Positions 39,801 through 51,300 of a DNA stretch of 64,000 nucleotides are shown piece after piece. How positions within the stretch are numbered: position 1 is the stretch's first letter; the number at the start of each line of letters is the position of its first letter. The notes under the pieces were generated by a model. The model made no database searches. It had not been told where the DNA came from and was given only the letters and a program-made list of their open reading frames with translations. Made by a program: the position numbers and the translations under genes. This stretch comes from Liolophura sinensis (taxonomy: Eukaryota; Mollusca; Polyplacophora; Chitonida; Chitonidae): the NCBI RefSeq assembly GCF_032854445.1, contig NC_088301.1, forward strand, positions 30,426,402 to 30,490,401. Reading direction: 5' to 3'.

Positions 39801-42249
39801 ACTTGTATATCATCAATTAAATATGTACTAATTTTAAGGAAATATACAATGAAATTAGTAGTCATGATAGTTTGTCAACAGCCGTTTGTGAAATATCTCA
39901 ACTGTTCATATAAGTTACTGTCCATGCTTTTGCAGCAGTTGATGGCAATGAAGACAGCCAGAGTTTCCATCCATCTATCTGGGAAGAAGAAAGACTGCGC
40001 AGACAACAAATTCATTTCGCTGGTTTTACTGATGATGACTTCGATGAGGAAGTAAGTTTATTTTAGTTTTGTTTTCATATCTGATGATGGTATTGGTTTT
40101 TGTTTGGAATATCAGAATTGAACATACAGCTTTTGTGTTGATTAAGCTGTTTAATAAGTCATCCTTTCCATTCCACGATCTGTGGTAAAAAGTTTTGTTT
40201 ATTTTTGTTTTGAAGATGACATGGTGTCATCCTGTTTTTCTGGATGTAAAATAGGACGTCTTATTCCTATGACTAACACACTTGCTTGTAAGAACATAGT
40301 ATTACTTCCTGTTTCCTACAAATCCTTAATCAGCCAATGTTTCCTGAAATGGTAATCAATTAACTGCTGTTACATCGTAGTTTAACATGTTCATTGCACA
40401 AGTTTTAACATAGGAGCGTGAAAACACATAATTTTGTTTCATTGATCCAGTATTTTGGGTATTGATCCAGTTAACTAATATCTCTGACCTTTTTAACTCA
40501 CTTGTTTACCCCAGAGCCATTTGTACCGTTGCCCTACCCCTTTCCCTAAGGAATTGCGAGAGAAAGCTCGTCATGCTCGTAACCTGGCACTGCGCCAGGT
40601 CATGGGGTCATCGGCCAAAGGAGAATCCATGCACAACAGTGGTCATGACAACATGGCCTATGAGAACGAGGTGGGCTATGTTGTTTGTCTTATTTACACA
40701 GGTGAAAGACACAGCCTTGAAAATCAGATAATGTTGTCTTCTCCTTGGTATATGATACTAGACCCAAGATCACAAAGCTGGCTTAAGTCTCACTTAGTCT
40801 TGATTTCTAAACCATTTACTACGCTGACATTGTGACCACCTTTGAGGATTTTTATGTTAATGCTTGTCTTAGGTCTTCATGATCCTAAACGAACATCAGC
40901 ATTAAGACTCTAACATCAGAAGTAATACCACAAGTTCAGACTACATGTAAGTCTAACATAGTTCTGTGATTCTGGCCCCTGGGGATATAGTGATAAGTAT
41001 GTATGTATGTCTGTCTGTCCATCTGTAAGTCGTTCTGAAATCATTTCATTTGAGTATCTTAAATACATATATCAAGGCAGAATATGAAGTACAGTATATC
41101 CAGGCAGCCGATTTAAACCTTTGTGGGGTTGGGGGATATGCCCTCCTCCCGTGGCTCTTGTTTCACTCTACAAACCTGTGGATTCAGTTTAGAGCTTTAC
41201 AAGAATCATTGTTTAAAGCTTTACAAGAATCATTATTTAAAGCTGTGTTTTACAGTGATAGATAATGTTCTGAAAACATTTATACAGTGATAGATAATGT
41301 TCTGAAAACATTAATACAGTGATAGATAATGTTCTGAAAACATTTATACAGTGATAGATAATGTTCTGAAAACATTAATACAGTGATAGATAATGTTCTG
41401 AAAACATTAATACAGTGATAGATAATAATGTTCTGAAAACATTAATACAGTGATAGATAATGTTCTGAAAACATTAATACAGTGATAGATAATGTTCTGA
41501 AAACGTTAATACAGTGATAGATAATGTTCTGAAAACATTTATACAGTGATAGATAATGTTCTGAAAACGTTAATACAGTGATAGATAATGTTCTGAAAAC
41601 GTTAATACAGTGATAGATAATGTTCTGAAAACATTTATACAGTGATAGATAATGTTCTGAAAACGTTAATACAGTGATAGATAATGTTCCGAAAACGTTA
41701 ATACAGTGATAGATAATGTTCCGAAAACATGAATGCATGTTGAAGAATTTTTATTTTCTGATTAATACTGTTAATATTTTTAGGAATATCGGTGCTGTTT
41801 GTGTCACGATTCCTCTGTCAGTTACTTGAATTTGTAATGGAGAACCTAATCATAATAATAATTAATGGTCATATACATTTTATGACAACAAAATTCTCCT
41901 TTTGGGGCATTATATCCACCAGTGGCAATAATTCATGCACACTTTATAAATACACTGTGCATTTCCCTATTATAAACAATAGTTGTGACATCACCCTTCT
42001 ATCAAAGTGTAGTTTTTTTTTCTACAGAAACTACAGATAATGTATACTCTAATTCTGGAAAGTACCCTACGACAGAACTTAGTGTACAGAAACACCAAAA
42101 TCAGCATATGTTCAGTTAGCTCGTGTTCAAAGATCCAAGAAAAATTCACACAAATGTCTGACACAATTTAGCTGGGCCTACATAAAGCAACTGGTGATAA
42201 ATTCATGAACTTGTTCCATAAAGGGGGGTAATAAAGTTTTCAGCCTTGT

Positions 42250-42302
<53 letters not shown>

Positions 42303-45300
42303 CCAAAATTCACTACATAAAATAGGATAATTGATGTCAAATGTTTACTCCACCTATCACTTGAGTAGAGTAGAAAGTCACTCGGGTACATGAATATTGT
42401 TAGTGACTATCGTTTAAAACAGATAAACCACTCATAAGAGTACTTCCCTAAAAGAAGAATCTGCTGATAACGCCTCATCCATTCTTTTGTAGGAAAGCAC
42501 TGTTACTCATACTCAAAGCAAAAGTCATTCTAGTGAAATACATGGAAGGTTGGGATCCAATACTGTTTAGATATTAAAGGGACATGCCGCTGACGGGGAA
42601 AAAATTCTGCTGTAGATGTCCTCTACATAAAGCTGAGACTTCCAGATGTCTGCTGAAAAAATATCCGAATTTAAGTTAGTAATCTAGTGTTCAGATTTAT
42701 CCGGGGTTTCCCTTCCACCATCAACTCAAGTTGCTTTATTCAGAAGGCCTGATTTTTTGGGTCAGTTACCTCCCCTTGTTGTATAGACAGTGGAAGATGT
42801 TCAGTAAACTTGAAATGTCAGACATGATATTGTGTTGTAATTATGCGATCTGCCATGTAACTTCAGTTCTGCAGTACAGATAATGAGGTTGTTGGGAATT
42901 ACGAATACTTTATAAAAATGTATTAATGGAAAGGAAGATCGTACTTGGTTTATTAGACGTTCAATTCGCTTTCAATCTATCGTATTCTTTACATGTGCGA
43001 TCAATGAGCAAACGTTGCATTGTGGGAATCTCTCCTCTACCTCATTTGCATGTTATCTCATCAGGTGGACAGTTTAGATCAGTGATGGATTTCCCCTTGT
43101 AATTCTGTTATTTGACATTTTGTGGAAAACATAGGACCAGGAGGTTTATTTAGGAGTCAAATGCAACTCATTTTTGTATTTAGCTGAACCAACTCAAAAA
43201 TTCTGAAGTTCTTTCAGTGGAATGTCCCTTTAAAATTAGCCTGTGACTTGGTGAAATATCAATTTATTTCACTGGCCCTAGTAGCACAGTTGGTAGAGCA
43301 TCCCCTTAGGGAGCGGTAGATCCAGGGTCAATCCTGGGTCCTTAGAAGAGGAAGTTGTAACTTGGTGTTCAGCATGAAGGGCATAGTGTAATGACTGGTT
43401 GACCCGTATCAATATAACGGCTTAGGTGGGGAGGATTACTTGCCCTTGGTAAGGCGTCTCAGTGAAGCAGCACTCGATAAAAGAGCGGTGGAAATCCGTC
43501 CTGCAACAAGGAGGCACATTACATGCACTCTAAGGATTCCTTCGTAATCATTTGACTAAAAATTTGTTAAGTAGGATGTTAAACCCCAAGCACTCACTCA
43601 CATACTTTGCCCTCCATATTGTGTCAGGCACCATCAAACCAAAGTGAAATTAAAATGTCATTGTATACTGAAAATAGGAAACTAATGGTTATTGGAGTAT
43701 ACCTTTTGTGTGTATTCTTTATGATGCTTCTTCAACCCATTCATTGACTATTTTAAATTAACGGTTCAGGCAGGGCAAGGGCGAAGGTCACCATCACCAA
43801 GCAGGGTGAGCGTAGGGGCAGTTCGTGGGAGAGGCTCACCTGATGTCAGGGTGAGGGAGGCGCGCATTGCCAAACCCTCCTCCCCCTCACTCCACAACTC
43901 ACATAGACTCTTCCAGTGTGACAAGGTCAGTGGAATAACTATGTGTATAGATTGATCATGTTTTTGGTACATTTGAAGATATAAAATGATACCCAGTGTA
44001 ATAGCCTTGAACTTTTCCATACGACTTGTATATCATAGCTCTTCATAAGATATGTAAATATAGAATATATGTAGGTAAAGGATATATGCTGTTTTGATAT
44101 CATCTGTTTTATGCCATGCTGGAGGCTGTTTGAATCTGTGTGGGTCAGATTAATGGGTGGAGAAAAGCCAGAAACCATCGCAACCTCTTAATTTGCTGCC
44201 AAACCAGTGACAATTGGATTCCAGGCTGTGACCTCATTAATCAAGAGCTAGTGGACTTGGGTAGAAGAGATGTGACATAAAGCGTATGCTATAAACTGAT
44301 GGTTTGTTTGTAGGAAAAGACACAAAAGGATAAAGCAAGGATGAGGCTGAATTCTCCAGAACGCTATGAGTCTTCATCAACAAAGGGCTCAAAGTCTCCA
44401 AAGGGAAGTAAATCTGGTCATCGCAGGGATTCTTCTCCCAGCAAACGTGATGGATTGGAGAATGGAACAGGGGAGGACAACTCTAGATATGGTAAGACTT
44501 AAGGGATTCTGATGCTGGTTTTTCTGACATAACATTGTAAAGGCCATGCAGCTATGAATTCCCAGGATGGAATGTTTACCTCCATACCTAAAATGTTGAC
44601 GATAAAAAAAGTTTTACATCAACTGAGAGATATACTTTCAGTGAATCTCAGTCTCTTCAGGCTGTAATTCTATGCTTGTGGTGTGACTCTCACACCTCTA
44701 AATGAAGTTTCAGGCTTCATATTTCAGGTAGAGTTGAGGGTAATGTTTGGTTGTAGTATTGTGTGTCACTCCCAGCATGTGCGGAGGGTGTTATGAGGTT
44801 AGGGCTGGGCAGAGGTGGTGAATGGAAGTGAGAGGCACATTATCCACTTCACCTGGTTTCATGATCATTGCTCATGTCAAAAGTCATTTAGTAGAGAACA
44901 TTGAAGTAACGGATGTAAATACCCTGAAAGATGGTTCTCTTATCCACTAACATACATGTGCTTCACTCAGGTTGATTGTGTGAGTGACAAAAGTGTAGGT
45001 AATCACAAGCACAATGTGTCCAGTTATCTGTCAGCTAATCGGGTAATGTGTATGTAATGTAAGTTGGCCCTAGCTCTGCTTAGCTTCCACATTAACAGCT
45101 TTCACCTGTGAAACTGACTGTCATTGTAGGAGTGAAAAATTCTTGTGAATGGTATTAAACAGCCTTCAAATAAATGAATGGTTTCTTGCAGTCAGGGGTG
45201 GTGGTGAGGACTGGTCGTGTGGTCAGACCTCCACGGGCAGACTGACTGAGGGCAGGGGTGTGGCACGACTAAGGCCAGGCTCAGCAAATGTTACCGACAG

Positions 45301-48300
45301 TCGCTACAAGTATTCTGATAGGAAGTCTGGTGATCAGCTGGCTTCTCCCGCCAGCCGCACCCTGCCCACCCCGAGTAGCATGTCACTGGACCATAGGTAC
45401 CATCTTCATCATTCCCATCCGCATCACGCTAGCAGGCATTCACGCGGACGATCACGCCATGGAAGAGAATATGACTCTGACACTGGCTGCCGCAGTGATA
45501 CAGGTTACAGGAGTGATACAGGCTATCGTAGTGATACTGGTTACCGTAGTGACACTGGTTACCGTAGTGATACTGGTTGCAGAAGTGATGTAGGCTACAG
45601 AAGTGACCAAGATGCGTTTAGAACTCGTAGGCAGGCTATGTTGTTGATGTACGGTGGTAGAGGAGGCACTGTTGCCCGACCTCAATCAGGGGGAGATAAC
45701 TGGGAAACCTCTTCTGAGCGACCTCGCAGATCACGTCATAAAGATGGTTATGCTAGTGACCTTGAGGCATACTCAGGTCGTCTGTTTGGTGGAGAGTTTG
45801 TAGGCCATAGTCACTCTCAGAAGCAACAACTTCACAACGCACGCAGTGTTCCTCAAGACCTTAACCACCAGGGTCAGGAACTGCCTCGACCAGAAGCTGG
45901 TTCGCAGTCCGCCAGGAAAGCATACCCATCCAAAGCACAAATTGGAAACGATCAGCAGTACACCAGCCATCACCAGAGTGGCTCATCTGCCAATACAGCG
46001 GGCAACCAATCCCCAGCTGCTTTCCATCGACATCACTTCATTGATCAAAGCACTCCTGTAGCTATTGATTCCTCAACACCATTCGTCAACCACCCAAACT
46101 CTAAGCCATCCACTCCAAGGGGACAGAACTCTGAGTCGGATCCAAAAGGTGCCAACTGGCGGCGGGAGCTGTACACAGTGTTAGAACAGAAAATGATGTC
46201 ATCTATGAGTTTACAAGAGGGCAGTCGTGATGCTGTAAGTAGAAGAGTTATGGCCAAGACCTGCCTGCTTTACTATTCATATATGCTTTACACACTGTGT
46301 ACAAAATTATATATGAACAAATACTTCACAGTATTATCCAACTTTGACACTTGCATGATGTCATTTATCTATTGATATAGCCTTGTCAGAAGCAGTATCT
46401 TATCTGCTGTAATTCTTCAACCTTTTCGCATGTTTGCAAGGTGTTTATTCAAGAATATTCTGATGGCATTATTCTTTGTTGACTGATAAAATTATACTTT
46501 TTTCTGAAGCCCTGAAGCTGGTAAAATCCAACCAAGTATAGTTTTGTATCCAAAACCAAATTACAAATGTGCATTAATTGCACTGAAAGTTGCTCATCCA
46601 TATGCAAAAAGATTGAGGAATTAGAACTTCTGGTGGTGAAGATGATTGTGAAGTAAAATACTGAAATATTGAGTCAAAATGGAGCTTTCAGAGTAAACAC
46701 TTGTGGTGTATTACTTGAAACTCTTCAGTAGATCTATTGGACATTGTTTTGTTGAGCCACAAGCCCTTTTTTAATACAGTAGGTAGGACACATGTATGTA
46801 GCTTATCCTATCTCATGATTTAGATAAGTTCTGCAGGATTTCCTCATTGCATGTTCTGTTCACACTAATGACAGTCATCCATTCCTGCATGCATTAAACA
46901 GAGAGGGTTGGTTATCAGATATATGCATGCTAAACTACCCCATATCTTATCACTGATAACAAAATCCTGCATTTAACATGGAAAGTCTGATGGCTGAACT
47001 CATCACTATGCACATATTCAAGTGCATGAAATTATTCATCTTTTCTCACCTTTCTGATTACCATGGTAATGTGTAAACCTGTATAAGGTGATCAGGAAAA
47101 TTCGCACTGTCTCCATGTTTAATGTGTGTTTTCTTTTTAACATTATAAAAGTTCGTTGTGAAAGACATATCAAGCTTTACCGCACGAGAAACAAGATGGC
47201 TAAAGCATGAGTAAATTTTAAGTCATTTCAAGTTTGTTAGAGTTAAGGGGAGATAACTAACGTCACATGTATAGAATATGAAAGAAAACCTTATACTTTG
47301 CATGTAGATTTGCTCACCATCTATATAAAAGTCTCCCAGAACAAAAACAGGTCTGTGTTAATCAAGAAAAATTGAAAGGTTTGTTAACAAAAAATGTATA
47401 TATGTATATATATTAACAATATAACTATGGAGGTCAAAGTGTTGGGTCACTCACTCATTTTCAGGACCTCAAAATAGAGTCCGATTGAGCCAAGGTCATC
47501 AGAAAGATGAATTTGTATCATACAAATATTCAGGAGTTCAGTGATATAAGGATTGTTGCTTTTTACCCACTTCCATATTGTTTTTTAAATGTTATATATG
47601 GAATCTAATAAATTTCACATCCTTAAATCATTTTGGATGACCTCAATTATTGTCTAGGTCATCACTTTAAAGAGCTGGAAATATGAAACATTTTGACCTC
47701 TGAACGACATAAACTGTAATTCTTCAACCTATTTTGTTTGTAAGGTGTTAATTCAAGCATATTCTGAAGGCATTATTCTTTGTTGACTGATAAAATAATA
47801 CTTTTTGTGAAGCCCTGAAATTGGCAAAATCCAACCAGTATAGGTTTGTATCCAAAATTAAATATACAAATGTGCTTAAATTGCACTGAAAGTTGCTCTT
47901 TCATATGCGAAAAGGTTGAGGAATTAGCATATGTAATGCTTGTATAAAGCATTGTCAGTAGATTAAATTGTCAATCTCGGATATGCATGTATGAATATGT
48001 ACAAGTAATATACCCTTATTTGTGTGGATATCAGGGATTTAAAGAAGTCAAAAGAGTAGATGTTTTTTTCTTTTTAGTGTTTTGAAGAGCGTGATTGTTA
48101 CCAAGATGTCAAGCTGACAAGTAAAACTTCTAACGAATGAATCTTACCATAATTAATATTACCAGTTTTATGAAATCTGTCTGATATAGAGTGCCAATGG
48201 TTTATTCAACAGCCTCCCCAGGTTACCAGCCCACCCAGTAATCCAGGTAGTGAGTGTGGCGGGGGAATGGGGAAGACGCCTCCCCCGTATCACCCAGCCC

Positions 48301-51300
48301 CTCCCTACCACCCACATCCTGCTTATCATCGTCAACTGCCCCAAGTGCCCAAGGAAATCCCCACCCACATGGTCACTAAGGATCAGCCATGGGACCAGAA
48401 CTCCAGCAGGTCAACATCCAATCACTCACACATAAACCCTGGCTACAGTCTCACCGAAGACTCGTACCCAGATTGCTCCCAGTACACCCCTGGTCTCTAC
48501 CCAGACAACATTGACAGCTCTAACCCACCACTCTCCAAATATGATGATGTAGCTTTGTTTAAAAGCCCTGAGCCAGTCTCGCATGTCTCCAGCTCTACAG
48601 ACAGTGGCTACGGTCACGGACACCCCATCTACGAGAGGGTAGACCCCTACAGCCGAAATCATTCAGGTAATTGTGTGTGTTAGGCAAGGGTGAATAAGTG
48701 TTAACAACTAACCCACTCACATGGGCCCTCCTTAGCCTCATCTCAAATGTTAACACTGCTCCCCACTCACCTTTGTAATGGTTGGAGGTAGAAATATGTA
48801 TCTTGATTGACAAACTTCTGAGTTTGATGTGAATGGCTTGATTGCTTGTATCTATCTATGTATACCAACAAAGACATGTTTAGGTCAGGGCTGGTTGTAG
48901 GATCCTGAAATGTGAAGGACAGCTTTTGAATACATGTATATCATTACATGGTTAGTGCTGATTTGCTACTGTTGGTCAGAAACTATTTTATTTTCTCGAT
49001 TTATGATAGTTTGTGAACTAAAATGAATGGGGTTCTTCACAATGCTTAAATGTACATATGATATAAGTTAGGAAAACCTGTCAACAATATTCAGGAGTCT
49101 TTAAGATGATGTAGACAGACATATGGACAGAGTGACATCGACAGCTATAACGATACAGCTAGGCCAACTTTAACCGAGGGGTAAAAGTGTTTAATTTTTT
49201 GTCAGAATAAGATTCTGCTAGTATCTTTTATGTAATGGAAACCACAGAAGCTTTGGAATTAACTGGACTATTACAGTGGTTGTGTTGCTGTAAAATTGTC
49301 TGCCTTCCACTTGTAGGTGGAGGATCCTCTACACCCTCATCCACTCCAAGACTGCACTCTTCTAGTCCCATGGCTCCTGGCTCATCCCAAGATAACTCCA
49401 GTGTACCACACTCAAGGGAGGTTACTCCCATCAAAGGCATGGAGGACAATCAGCAAGGGAGGGAACTCTTCCATTCGCTGAACTACTCTCAGCAGAAACC
49501 GCCTCACTCCAACATTGTGAGTTTTTCATGAGCTGAGTATGGAGGTTATGAAACTGATAGTTACCTATAATTAATTTCTGGAATATAGTATCCATATCTC
49601 ACTGTACACAGGCAATTTGAAAACCCACATGACCTACATTTGGTTTCTAAAATCTGGCTGGCATTAAATACATTTCTGAAAACTGTGATATTTTCCTTGT
49701 CATCTGTCAGAAAGCCTCTGCGTAATCTTTATAATAAGTCCTTTAGATGAGTTTGGATGCCATAAGTGTGGATTTAGTTCTGCTGAGTTGATGTGCAGAA
49801 GTATGCAGCCATTTCTTTGAGAGATGCTGACTCCGTGTCAGGATGAAGATAAGAGTTTTAAAACATCACATTATGGCCACTTGTAGAATGGCAGGTGGCA
49901 GGGCTGGATTATCTCTCTAGGTATATCATTCCTTACCATTTCTGTTTTTTCACTTTTTTTTCACATTTTGGACTAAATATTACATGCAAAATAATTTTTT
50001 TTACCTCTAGTCATTAGTGAATTAAATTCAGCACATGTATCGTTTTTTCCACAAAAAGGATAACAGGTTGTTTCCGTGTTAAAAACCAGTGAATATATGA
50101 AGTCCCTAGCTTTGTCATCATGTTTTAGTGTTGTGTGTACAAATTTACATCATACAAAATTAGGTTAGCTGTGTTTTTTTTGTTTCAGTTTGAAGCGTCC
50201 ATTAGAAAGAACCCTGGTCTGGGTTTCAGCATTGCTGGTGGACTAGGCTCCTGTGGGAACCCTTTCAGGAAACAGGACCAGGTAGAATGGCAATTACTCT
50301 AATCACTAACTAACATAAAGAATAATTACGCAAATTAATTATATATGGAATTTGGTTTTCACAACAGCTGCCTTGCTTTCAATACCTATGGAGTCTTGAT
50401 CACAATAAATGGGCAACGAGGGTTGTTTGGCCTTTTGCACAATTGCAAACTTCTTGTCTCCCACTAGTATGGTGTACATAGTCTGTGATATCACTTGTGG
50501 GAAAGATTGTCAAAAGTCATTGGTTTACCCTTGGTACATAAATTTCCTTCAACCATAAAAGTGATTGCCATTATGTAAGTGAAAAATTCTTTTGTATGGC
50601 CTTAAACAACAATCACATAAACAGAACAATAAATTGACAGGGACCGTTACAACTTGTTGACTGTTAATGGTGTGTGTACATGTGTTGTATTGACAGGGTA
50701 TATTTGTGACCAAGGTGCACAGTGAAGGCCCAGCAGCACAGTCCATACAGCCTGGGGATAAACTGCTACAGGTACTTTTCATTTATTTATTTGATAGGTG
50801 TTTTACATTGTACACAAAGAGTTTTTTCACTGGTAGGAAGATGGCCAGCATTATGGTGGGAGGAAACCGGGCAGCAGGTACACTTAATAAACTCCAATCT
50901 ATAGATATAAAGCCCAGGACCTGTATTTATGAAATAACTTAAGACTCAAGTCAAAAATTGTAAGTCTTTAACATTCCAAACTCGGAACAGGAAAGAACTC
51001 AAATTTCTGGCTAGTACATCATTCAGCAGTACAGAATCAGTGTCGAAATTTTAAACACCCTAGAGCGAAACATTTTCATTGGAGCTGTGTTTGAATTTTT
51101 GACTTTCGGAATAAATAAGAAAATGAATAAAAGTAAGAAAAACGAAAATAAAAATAATTTAGACAGGACATATGTCCATGATTAACCTGACTAAAATACA
51201 CTATTGGTTTTTGTTACAGCGGCTTGCAAAACGTTTAATCAAATTAGAAAGGCTTAAACATTTAAGAGGCTTGTTTTTATTTTCTCAGGTTAATGGAGTT

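Larger units (their letters stand above)
40671..43769 (+). other. Intron 14 (3.1 kb)
   Basis: It contains a 32-bp satellite, a TA microsatellite and a full SINE B. It is flanked by two phase-0 boundaries, so an unseen phase-0 cassette exon would not disturb the frame, but none was recognised. Confidence 0.65.
46235..48212 (+). other. Intron 17
   Basis: A phase-0 intron of about 2 kb with two MITE D copies about 1.3 kb apart. The rest is AT-rich without coding signal. Confidence 0.7.

Noticed and set aside
41442-41738. 98-codon minus-strand frame with 32-residue periodicity
   Set aside because: It is a by-product of the 32-bp array, since three units make 96 bp.
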